A stretch of 27,113 bases of DNA, from the NCBI GenBank assembly GCA_018894655.1, contig JAHIPE010000079.1, positions 1 to 27,113 of the forward strand, read 5' to 3'. The stretch comes from Actinomycetota bacterium. Its GTDB lineage: Bacteria; Actinomycetota; Geothermincolia; Fen-727; Anoxymicrobiaceae. Both the position numbers and the translations under genes were made by a program. The notes below the pieces were generated by a model. It worked only from the letters and a program-made list of their open reading frames with translations. It searched no databases and was not told the DNA's origin. Positions 20,260-27,113 of this stretch are shown one piece after another; position 1 is the stretch's first letter; the number at the start of each line of letters is the position of its first letter.

Positions 20260-22567
20260 GATAATAACGAAAGAGATGGAGATTGACGGCAAGAAGGTCT
20301 TGCTGGAGACCGGTAAGATGGCAAAGCAGGCGGACGGCGCCGTAGTGGTAAGTTGCGAGGGCACCGCCGTACTGGTAACAGTGGTGGTAAGCGACGACGT
20401 GCGGCCGATCGATTTCCTGCCGCTAACAGTTGACGTGGAGGAGAAGCTATACGCCGCCGGGAAGATACCGGGCAGCTTTTTCAAAAGGGAGGGGCGCCCA
20501 ACCGAGACCGCGACACTGACCGCCCGCATTATCGACCGGACCATTCGCCCCAACTTCGACAAGGGGTTCAGGAACGAGCTACAGGTGGTTATTACGGTTC
20601 TTTCGGCCGACCTGGAAAACCCTCCGGATATGCTGGGTTTTATCGGCGCCGCGGCGGCGCTGCACATATCGAACATACCGTTCCACGGGCCCATGGCGGG
20701 GATCAGGGTAGGCCGCGTGGGTGACAGGTGGATTATCAATCCCACATACGAGGAGATCGAGGGCTCCTCTTTGAACATGGTGGTTGCCGGCAACAAGGAC
20801 TCGATACTGATGGTCGAGGCCGGTGCGAGGGAAATCCCCGAGATCAAGATAATCGAAGCGCTCTCGGTGGGACATGAGGCCATCAAGCGGATAATCGGCA
20901 AGATAGAGGAGTTAGACACCGAGGTGAGGCTTCAGAGCGGCGAGAAGCCCAAGAGTGAGTTGATCGGGGAGATAACCGCTAACCTGGAGGAGAAGTACGG
21001 CCGGGTGGCGTCGGACCTGATTGACGCGTACAAGAGCGGTGACGCCGGCGCGGTCGATGAGTGTAGAGATGCGTTTGACAACGTCGGCGCCGAAGCCGCC
21101 GCGGAGCTCGAGGACTCAAATCGCAAGGTGGTACAGGTCCTGTCCAGGACAATCGGGGACAGGATCTTGTACGAGATGCTCGAGAGTGAGATCGTCCCAG
21201 CGGTGAGGGAGGAGATGAAGCAGTCGCTTCGGAAAGCCTCTGACCCTGAGCTCTCCAAGTACGGGGCGTCCCTCATCCGCAAGGACGCCCGCAAATCGCT
21301 TGCCGAGCCTTTCTACAGGCAGTTTCACGGCCAGGAGAAAGCGGTCAAGGAGATCATGCACGGCCTGGAGCGAGAGCTGCTGAGGGAACTCATCCTGGAT
21401 GACGACCTCCGGCCCGACGGCAGGAAACCGTTTCAGATACGCAAGCTCACGTGTGAGGTGGGGCTGCTTCCCAAGACCCACGGGTCCGCGCTATTCACCA
21501 GGGGGCAGACCCAAGTGCTATCGATAGCCACGCTTGGCGCGTACGGCGAGAAGCAGATACTGGACGACCTGGGAACGGAGGAGCACAAGAGCTTCATACA
21601 CCACTACAACTTTCCGCCGTTCTCCACCGGTGAGGCCCGGCCGATGAGGGGCCCAAAGAGAAGGGATATTGGGCACGGGGCGTTGGTGGAGAGAGCATTG
21701 CTCCCGTTGATACCCGACCCGGACGATTTCCCTTACACCATAAGGCTTGTATCCGAGGTGCTGGAGTCCAACGGCTCTACGTCTATGGCCAGCCTGTGCG
21801 CAAGCAGCATGGCCCTGATGGACGCGGGGGTCCCGCTGGAAGAAAGGTCAGCGGTGACAGGCATAGCGATGGGGCTGGTGCTGGAGGGCGAACGGTACGC
21901 CGTGTTGAGTGACATACAGGGGTTGGAGGATGCGATAGGCGATATGGATTTCAAGGTGGCCGGAACCGGGTCGGGGATAACAGCCCTGCAGATGGATATC
22001 AAGTGCCTTGGCCTGTCCTCCAAGATAATGGAAGCGGCCCTCGAGCAGGCGCGGCAGGGAAGGTCGTTCATCGTCAAGGCGATGACCGAGGCAATAAGCG
22101 AGCCGCGCCCGGAGATTTCCCCCAACGCGCCCAGTATGGCGAGGATCAGCATACCGGTGAAGAAGATCGGTGATGTCATAGGCCCCGGGGGCAAGAATAT
22201 CAGGGGGATGATAGAGCGATACGAAGTCGAGATCGATGTCGAGGATGATGGCCGGGTATTCATATTCGGAAAGAACCGGGAAAACGTCGAGAGCGCGAGG
22301 CGCGATATCGAGCTGGTCACCAAGGACCCGGAGGTCGGAGAGAGGTTCATGGGGAAGGTAGTGAAGATAACAAACTTCGGCGCCTTCGTCCAACTGGTCC
22401 CCGGCAAGGACGGGTTGATACATATCTCCAAGCTCTCCAAGGGAAGGGTGGACCGCGTGGAGGACGTCGTCAATGTCGGTGACAAGGTCGAGGTCGAGAT
22501 AGAGGCGATTGACGACGTTGGGCGAATTAGCCTCAGGGCGATCGACCTTAACCCGGACGTGAGCTAA
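20255..22567 (+). CDS. pnp: Polyribonucleotide nucleotidyltransferase (PNPase)
   Basis: This 770-residue phosphorolytic 3'-5' exoribonuclease forms a trimer central to mRNA decay. Two RNase PH-like cores flank a helical linker. The second core carries the catalytic region (LSDIQGLEDAIGDMDFKVAGT and ALQMDIK) and FFPPFSTGE-like PPFSTGEARPMRGPKRRDIGHG. KH (PVKKIGDVIGPGGKNIRGMI) and S1 (MGKVVKITNFGAFVQLVPG) domains end the protein. It is slightly longer than the common 700-740 residues. ATG 20255 has a strong AAGGAGG. The downstream peptidase gene begins 16 bp after the stop. Confidence 0.97.
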   Translation: MRIITKEMEIDGKKVLLETGKMAKQADGAVVVSCEGTAVLVTVVVSDDVRPIDFLPLTVDVEEKLYAAGKIPGSFFKREGRPTETATLTARIIDRTIRPNFDKGFRNELQVVITVLSADLENPPDMLGFIGAAAALHISNIPFHGPMAGIRVGRVGDRWIINPTYEEIEGSSLNMVVAGNKDSILMVEAGAREIPEIKIIEALSVGHEAIKRIIGKIEELDTEVRLQSGEKPKSELIGEITANLEEKYGRVASDLIDAYKSGDAGAVDECRDAFDNVGAEAAAELEDSNRKVVQVLSRTIGDRILYEMLESEIVPAVREEMKQSLRKASDPELSKYGASLIRKDARKSLAEPFYRQFHGQEKAVKEIMHGLERELLRELILDDDLRPDGRKPFQIRKLTCEVGLLPKTHGSALFTRGQTQVLSIATLGAYGEKQILDDLGTEEHKSFIHHYNFPPFSTGEARPMRGPKRRDIGHGALVERALLPLIPDPDDFPYTIRLVSEVLESNGSTSMASLCASSMALMDAGVPLEERSAVTGIAMGLVLEGERYAVLSDIQGLEDAIGDMDFKVAGTGSGITALQMDIKCLGLSSKIMEAALEQARQGRSFIVKAMTEAISEPRPEISPNAPSMARISIPVKKIGDVIGPGGKNIRGMIERYEVEIDVEDDGRVFIFGKNRENVESARRDIELVTKDPEVGERFMGKVVKITNFGAFVQLVPGKDGLIHISKLSKGRVDRVEDVVNVGDKVEVEIEAIDDVGRISLRAIDLNPDVS

Positions 22568-22583
22568 CACGGCTTCTATTCAC

Positions 22584-23852
22584 ATGGCTGAAAGTGGACT
22601 GGAGAAGACGGAACTGGACACGAAGGTGCGCGTGCTAACCGAGCGCGTGCCGGGAGTCCGGTCGGTTTCCCTGGGAATATGGATGAACGCCGGCTCCAGG
22701 GACGAGAGCGAGCGGCAGTACGGACTTTCTCATTTCCTGGAGCACATGCTCTTCAAGGGGACCAGCCGGATGAGGGCCCGGGACATCGCGGAGGCCTTCG
22801 ACAACCTGGGGGCCGACATCAACGCCTTCACCGGAAGGGAGAGCACCTCGGTATATACACGTGCCCTGGACGAGTTCCTTCCCAGGGTGATGGAGATTAC
22901 CTTTGACATGGTCCGGCACGCGTTGCTGGAACCCGGTGACCTCGACGCCGAGCGGCAGGTGGTGCAGGGAGAGATTAACATGCACGCCGATTCCCCCGAT
23001 GAACTGGTACATGATTATCTTGCCGGAGTCCTGTGGGGGGACCACCCCATCGGCCACAGCGTTCTTGGTGACATAGATGTCATCAAGGGTGTGAGTTCGG
23101 AGTCACTGTCAGGTTTCTACCGGGAGCGTTACGTGGGGTCAAGAATCGTGGTGGCCGCGGCGGGGGCCGTCGATCACGAGAGGATCTGCGGGCTGGTCTC
23201 GGAGCAACTGGACGGGCTTGACGCGGGGGCGCCGACGGTCCGGGACAACTCGATCGAGGTTCCGTTGACCGGCAGGAAGATCGTCTGGAAGGAAACCGAG
23301 CAGGCCCATATCACCATCGGCTCCAAAGGCCTTTCCAGGAACCACCCCGACCGGTTCGCCCTGGCGGTGATGGATACCATAATCGGTGGTAGCATGAGCT
23401 CCCGGCTCTTCCAGAGGATCAGGGAGGAGATGGGGCTGGTGTACTCCATCTACTCCTACAGCGGGTTGTTCATGGGCATGGGCATGGTGGGCATCTACTG
23501 CGGGACCCAGCCGGTGCAGGCCCAGGACGTCATACGGTTGATAGAGGACGAGCTCGTCAAGGTCCGTGACGGGGGATTCACCAGTGAGGAACTAGAGCGC
23601 ACTCAGAAGCACATAAAGGGCTCCATGACCATCAGCATGGAGGACTCCGACCACAGGATGAACAGGATGGCCAAGACCGAGCTAGAGGGCGGCGAGCACC
23701 TGACGGTCGACCAGGTAGTGGAGCACGTCGAGAGCGTAACCCTTGATGACCTGCACAGGATTTTCGAGGAAACGTGGGGGAGCGTCGGGGCCAGCCTGTC
23801 GGTTATCGGTCCGTTCGAGGACGACGAACTCTGCCTTTCCGGCAGGATATAA
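22584..23852 (+). CDS. M16-family zinc peptidase (processing-peptidase-like)
   Basis: This 422-residue member of the M16B (pitrilysin/mitochondrial processing peptidase) family carries the inverted zinc motif HFLEH at H50-E53-H54. The third ligand is probably E130 in VVQGEI, at the usual 76-residue spacing. The C-terminal inactive-type half contains LFQRIREEMGLVYSIYS. Both halves are complete. Its neighbours pnp and dapB match the mlpA/ymxG position of Gram-positive genomes. No good Shine-Dalgarno precedes ATG 22584, so translation may depend on coupling to pnp. Confidence 0.92.
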   Translation: MAESGLEKTELDTKVRVLTERVPGVRSVSLGIWMNAGSRDESERQYGLSHFLEHMLFKGTSRMRARDIAEAFDNLGADINAFTGRESTSVYTRALDEFLPRVMEITFDMVRHALLEPGDLDAERQVVQGEINMHADSPDELVHDYLAGVLWGDHPIGHSVLGDIDVIKGVSSESLSGFYRERYVGSRIVVAAAGAVDHERICGLVSEQLDGLDAGAPTVRDNSIEVPLTGRKIVWKETEQAHITIGSKGLSRNHPDRFALAVMDTIIGGSMSSRLFQRIREEMGLVYSIYSYSGLFMGMGMVGIYCGTQPVQAQDVIRLIEDELVKVRDGGFTSEELERTQKHIKGSMTISMEDSDHRMNRMAKTELEGGEHLTVDQVVEHVESVTLDDLHRIFEETWGSVGASLSVIGPFEDDELCLSGRI

Positions 23853-23865
23853 CCTGGAGGCTGAA

Positions 23866-24636
23866 TTGATAGATGTCGCGGTTACGGGCGCCCTGGGAAA
23901 GATGGGCATCGAGGTCTCGAGGGCGGTGGTCGCCGACCCCGAACTGAGGCTTACCGGCGCGGTGGACAAGACCGCCGGAGGCGCCAAGGCCTACGGCGTA
24001 TCGGTGTTGGATAACATCGAACTCCTTGATGCCGGCTCAGTCGATGTCCTGGTGGACTTCACCCACGCCGCCGGGGCGGTTGCGAACATCACCTGGGCCC
24101 TGGAAAACGGCGTTCACGCCGTGGTAGGGACCACTGGAATCGGCGAGGGGGAGTTGGCGGAGATAGCCGATAAGGCCGATTCCGGGGACTCCAACGTGTT
24201 GATAGCTCCCAACTTCGCGCTCGGCGCTGTCCTGATGATGAGGTTTGCCCAGATCGCCGCGACGGTCTTTGACCAGTGCGAGATTATCGAACTGCACCAC
24301 CGGGGCAAGTTGGACGCGCCGAGCGGCACCGCGACAGCCACCGCGCAGAGGGTTGCGGAAGCGATGGATGCCGACCCTGTACCCCCGGTACAGGAGAAGG
24401 GCGTGGAGGGGGCACGCGGCGGGAGAATCGGCCCGGTTCAGATTCATAGCGTACGGCTGGATGGGCTGGTCGCCCACCAGGAGGTACTGTTCGGCTCGCA
24501 GGGCCAAACGCTCTCGATAAGGCATGACACCACCGACCGGACATGCTTCATGCCGGGCGTGGTCATGGCGATAAAAGCGGTCGGCTCACTCCCCGGCCTC
24601 ACCGTGGGCCTGGAGGGAATCCTCCCCACCCTGTAA
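23866..24636 (+). CDS. dapB: 4-hydroxy-tetrahydrodipicolinate reductase
   Basis: This 256-residue NAD(P)H-dependent enzyme acts in the lysine/diaminopimelate pathway that feeds peptidoglycan. The nucleotide-binding VTGALGKMG is at residues 6-14 and the catalytic ELHHRGKLDAPSGTA starts at E142 with H144, H145 and K148. I chose TTG 23866 because GGAGG lies 6 bp upstream and it gives the family-typical start MIDVAVTGA. In-frame starts further upstream lie inside the peptidase gene. No dapA is adjacent in the window. REP-like hairpins begin immediately after the stop. Confidence 0.94.
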   Translation: MIDVAVTGALGKMGIEVSRAVVADPELRLTGAVDKTAGGAKAYGVSVLDNIELLDAGSVDVLVDFTHAAGAVANITWALENGVHAVVGTTGIGEGELAEIADKADSGDSNVLIAPNFALGAVLMMRFAQIAATVFDQCEIIELHHRGKLDAPSGTATATAQRVAEAMDADPVPPVQEKGVEGARGGRIGPVQIHSVRLDGLVAHQEVLFGSQGQTLSIRHDTTDRTCFMPGVVMAIKAVGSLPGLTVGLEGILPTL

Positions 24637-24715
24637 CCGCCAAGGGGTCTGGCCTTCTCGCCATAACGTCTAATGTCGGCCACCGCTATAAGGCGCTTAC
24701 CCCACTGTTTGGCGG
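24637..24715. repeat. REP/MITE-like hairpin repeat, copy 1
   Basis: This 79-bp unit starts CCGCCAAGGGGTCTGGCC and ends CTTACCCCACTGTTTGGCGG. Its ends are inverted (CCGCCAA/TTGGCGG and GGGGT/ACCCC). It matches copy 2 at a 103-bp offset with six differences by hand count, five of them in the left 14 bp. GGGGTC-GGCC ends of this type recall repeats mobilised by IS200-like TnpA(REP) transposases. It starts one base after the dapB stop and may also work as its terminator. Confidence 0.8.
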
Positions 24716-24725
24716 TCTTGTTTGA

Positions 24726-24743
24726 CCGTCGCTTGTCTGACGG
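24726..24743. repeat. Small hairpin between the two repeat copies
   Basis: CCGTC (24726-24730) and GACGG (24739-24743) form a 5-bp stem with an 8-nt loop in the spacer between the two 79-bp copies. It overlaps the left edge of copy 2. It could be part of the repeat cluster's secondary structure. Confidence 0.35.
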
Positions 24744-24818
24744 AAAGAGGTCAGGCCTTCTCGCCATAACGTCTAATGTCGGCCACCGCTATAAGGCGCT
24801 GACCCCACTGTTTGGCGG
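24740..24818. repeat. REP/MITE-like hairpin repeat, copy 2
   Basis: The second 79-bp unit is in the same orientation as copy 1. The inner 65 bp (24754-24818) differ from copy 1 by a single base. Here the right end reads GCTGACCCC, complementary to the left-end GGTCAGGCC, so the AGGTCAG/CTGACCC pairing is better preserved than in copy 1. Confidence 0.8.
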
Positions 24819-24846
24819 CCGAAAAGACGAACGACAACAGCCTGGG

Positions 24847-24871
24847 CCAGACCCCGTTTGTGTGGGGCTGG
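24847..24871. repeat. GC-rich hairpin upstream of ftsK
   Basis: CCAG-A-CCCC pairs with GGGGCTGG across an 8-nt loop, with one bulged A. No T-run follows, so it is not a typical intrinsic terminator. Its GGCCAGACCCC core resembles the ends of the neighbouring REP-like units and it may be a diverged member of the cluster. Confidence 0.4.
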
Positions 24872-24900
24872 TAAAGGAGCGTATTTCCGCAGAAAGAATA

Positions 24901-24942
24901 CTAATAATGAGTAGTATCAGACTAACAATGAGTATTATCAGC
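24901..24942 (+). promoter_or_regulatory. 21-bp tandem direct repeat upstream of ftsK
   Basis: Two adjacent units, CTAATAATGAGTAGTATCAG plus A and CTAACAATGAGTATTATCAG plus C, share 18 of 21 bases. They form the only AT-rich patch in the intergenic region and lie 20-60 bp before the ftsK start. Tandem 21-bp spacing places both on the same face of the helix, which suits an operator or overlapping -10 elements. Confidence 0.4.
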
Positions 24943-24960
24943 CCGAGCTGAAAGGGAGTG

Positions 24961-27113
24961 GTGGTGGATAAGAGCAGGAAGAAAGGCAAAGCCGGAGGCG
25001 GGAAGGGAAAAGCCAACGGCAAGCGGAAAAAAGACGAGGAAAAGGAAGAGGCCGGGAGGCGGCTTACCCCCGGGCGAGTAAAGGCGATATACGGGGTTTT
25101 CTTTCTGGCGCTCGCGTTGTTCACGTTCCTGTGCGTATTCGCGCCATCCAGCGCGGGAATAGTAGGACGCGGGGTACGCACCGCGTTGGAGCGGGCGCTG
25201 GGCCTGGGGAGACACGTTGTTCCCTTCGTGTTTCTAGCCGGTGCGGTGCTGGCCCTGGTAAAGAAGCCGGAGATGCGCACGGGTTTACTGGTAGTGGGAA
25301 TGGTTGTCATATCCGTTTCCATGCTGGCGCTGCTGCATATATCCACCGAGGCGTCGGTCATGTTCAACAGTGAAGAACTGATGAGCGGGGGCGGCCTGGT
25401 CGGAGCGGTAATTGCCTGGCCGCTGGTCAACCTGGCGGGGACGATAGGCGCCTATATCTTCACCGTAGGGGCCCTGCTTGCCGGTATCGTGGTCGCGTTC
25501 GAGGAACAGATATCGGCGGCGTGGAGGTCGTTTCGCGAGAAGAGGGCCGGCGGCGTGGCCCAAACCGCACCCGAGCAAACCGCCCGAGCCCCCAAGCCTA
25601 CTTCTAAGCGGGGGAAGGGAAAGCCGCAGGACGTGAAAGTCTACCCGTCGAAACCAACCCCGCTACGGGAGGAGGAGTCAGGCGGACAACTGTCGATGAG
25701 GGTCGCAACACCCAAGGCCGGGAAGTACAAACTCCCGCCGGTATCGATCTTGAACAAGGGGTACGAGAAGGCGTTTTCCAAGCAGAGCAACGAGGAGAGG
25801 AAGCATGCCATCGAGAAGACGTTGCACAGCATGGACGTCGACGCCAAGGTGGGGAAGGTCTCAAAGGGGCCAACGGTGTCACTATTCGAGGTGGAGGTTG
25901 GAACAGGCGAGAAGGTGAAGAGGGTCACCGAGCTAGAGCGGGATATCGCCTACTCGCTGGGATCCCCGGACATCCGGATCTACTCCCCCATACCGGGCCG
26001 GCAGGCGATAGGCATCGAGGTCCCCAACAACGTAAGGGATACCGTGTTGCTGGGTGATATCATACCGACCCTGGACCCGGTGGAGACACACAACCAGTTG
26101 ACGATGGCGGTGGGGAAAGGCATGTCCGGAGAGCCGGTGGTCCTGGACCTCGCACAGCTTCCACACCTGCTCCTGGCCGGTTCCACCGGGGCGGGGAAAT
26201 CGTGCTGTATTAACAGCCTGATATGTTGCCTGTTGTTCAGGAACCGCCCCGACGAGGTCAAGCTCATCATGATAGACCCGAAGTTTGTCGAGTTCACCTG
26301 GTACGACAAACTTCCGCACCTCTTGTGTGACGTGATCAATGAACCGGAGCCCGCTGCCAAGGCGCTTCTCTGGGCGGTGAACGAGATGGACAGGCGATAC
26401 AGGTTGCTGCAAAAGCAGAAGGTTGTCCATATCGACGACTACAACATTATCGCGAAAAAGGACGGGGAGATGGAAACGCTCCCCAAGATAGTGATCGTCA
26501 TAGACGAACTCGGAGACCTCATGATAGTGGCCCGCAGGGAGGTCGAGAGCTCTATAAGCCGCCTGACCGCCAAGGCGCGGGCAGTGGGGATACACATGGT
26601 AATTGCCACCCAGAGGCCTTCCGTAGACGTGATAACCGGCGTTATCAAGAACAATATCACCGCCCGCATAGCGTTCCAGGTGGCAAGCAACGCGGATTCC
26701 CGAACGATACTGGGGACCAAGGGCGCCGAAAAACTACTGGGCAAAGGGGACATGCTGCTGGATCCGGGCAACATTCCGAAACCGGAGCGAGTTCAGGGGG
26801 CCCTGATACAGCAGAAGGAGATCGAGTTCCTCACGGGGTACATCAGGGAGCAGAAGGCAGGCGACGGCGAGTCAATAGACCTGGATGATGTAAAGGTGTC
26901 CACCGGGCAGGAGTTCAAGGACAGGGACTCCCTGCTGGACGAGGCTGCCGAGTTCGTGGTGTTCGCCGGCGAGGCTTCCGCTTCGATGTTACAAACTCAC
27001 CTGAGGGTGGGGTACGCGCGGGCCCGCCGGATTATCGTGGAGATGTCAGATCTGGGCATAGTGGGCCCTCACCAGGGAAGCAAGCCGAGAAAGGTGCTCC
27101 TTACCCCCGAGGA
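24961..27113 (+). CDS. ftsK: DNA translocase FtsK/SpoIIIE, C-terminus beyond the window
   Basis: At least 717 residues of a membrane-anchored, ATP-driven DNA pump that clears chromosome ends from the division septum. A Lys-rich N-terminus (about 1-35) precedes several transmembrane segments (about 43-200). A Pro-rich linker, then the alpha and beta motor domains follow, with Walker A GSTGAGKS (407-414), Walker B VIVIDELGDLM and ATQRPSVDVITG. The gamma winged helix (FAGEASASMLQTHLRVGYARARRIIVEM) has started when the window ends. No ATG is suitable: GTG triplets at 24958, 24961 and 24964 follow AAAGGGA, with an in-frame stop at 24949. I take 24961, with uncertainty of one codon either way. Confidence 0.95.
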   Translation, partial: MVDKSRKKGKAGGGKGKANGKRKKDEEKEEAGRRLTPGRVKAIYGVFFLALALFTFLCVFAPSSAGIVGRGVRTALERALGLGRHVVPFVFLAGAVLALVKKPEMRTGLLVVGMVVISVSMLALLHISTEASVMFNSEELMSGGGLVGAVIAWPLVNLAGTIGAYIFTVGALLAGIVVAFEEQISAAWRSFREKRAGGVAQTAPEQTARAPKPTSKRGKGKPQDVKVYPSKPTPLREEESGGQLSMRVATPKAGKYKLPPVSILNKGYEKAFSKQSNEERKHAIEKTLHSMDVDAKVGKVSKGPTVSLFEVEVGTGEKVKRVTELERDIAYSLGSPDIRIYSPIPGRQAIGIEVPNNVRDTVLLGDIIPTLDPVETHNQLTMAVGKGMSGEPVVLDLAQLPHLLLAGSTGAGKSCCINSLICCLLFRNRPDEVKLIMIDPKFVEFTWYDKLPHLLCDVINEPEPAAKALLWAVNEMDRRYRLLQKQKVVHIDDYNIIAKKDGEMETLPKIVIVIDELGDLMIVARREVESSISRLTAKARAVGIHMVIATQRPSVDVITGVIKNNITARIAFQVASNADSRTILGTKGAEKLLGKGDMLLDPGNIPKPERVQGALIQQKEIEFLTGYIREQKAGDGESIDLDDVKVSTGQEFKDRDSLLDEAAEFVVFAGEASASMLQTHLRVGYARARRIIVEMSDLGIVGPHQGSKPRKVLLTPE

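Noticed and set aside
24637..24818. Two direct repeats considered as a CRISPR remnant
   Set aside because: The units are 79 bp with inverted ends and a 24-bp spacer, only two copies exist and there are no cas genes.
24673..24951. Plus-strand frame of 92 codons between dapB and ftsK
   Set aside because: It is made mostly of the two REP-like copies, and its peptide repeats only because the DNA does.

Overview
The window joins two very different stretches. Positions 1 to about 10,610 are a horizontally acquired-looking defence locus. Positions from about 11,040 to the end are a conserved housekeeping block of a high-GC, Gram-positive-type bacterium. The block's order is secG, rimP, nusA, ylxR, infB, DUF503, rbfA, a DHH phosphoesterase, truB, ribF, rpsO, pnp, an M16 peptidase, dapB and ftsK. 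An ylxQ (L7Ae) gene is absent between ylxR and infB, unlike the usual Firmicutes order, and Ile ATA and Arg AGG codons are abundant. I infer a deep-branching Actinomycetota-like lineage, but gene order alone does not prove it.

The defence locus reads entirely rightward. It opens with a promoter overlapped by an inverted repeat (9-38). Next come a winged-helix regulator, a severely shortened nucleotidyltransferase-like ORF, an AlbA_2/GHKL ATPase regulator with a Val-Thr-Asp-Gln repeat, an orphan winged-helix fragment, two tiny ORFs (one resembling the start of a SIR2-like protein), a TrlF-type PHP-ATPase, and a type III restriction-modification pair (mod, res). It ends with the first ~50 codons of an SbcD-like nuclease. 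Most junctions are ATGA stop/start overlaps, including those around the relics. This suggests one translationally coupled operon that lost the middles of several genes. The truncated nuclease is followed by a possible insertion-sequence end and a clear C-terminal remnant of an IS1595-family (ISXO2-like) transposase, after which the secG promoter region begins.

The housekeeping block encodes translation initiation, transcription termination, ribosome and tRNA maturation, RNA decay, flavin cofactor synthesis, lysine/peptidoglycan precursor synthesis and chromosome segregation. Notable details are a terminator-like hairpin between a good promoter and rimP, a Cys/His zinc-ribbon-like motif plus acidic tail on NusA, a 57-bp tandem duplication in the IF2 linker, and a 163-bp MITE-like element whose terminal repeat overlaps the infB stop codon. 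Between dapB and ftsK there are two near-identical 79-bp REP/MITE-like hairpins and a 21-bp tandem repeat. FtsK runs off the right edge. No tRNA, rRNA or CRISPR array was recognised.
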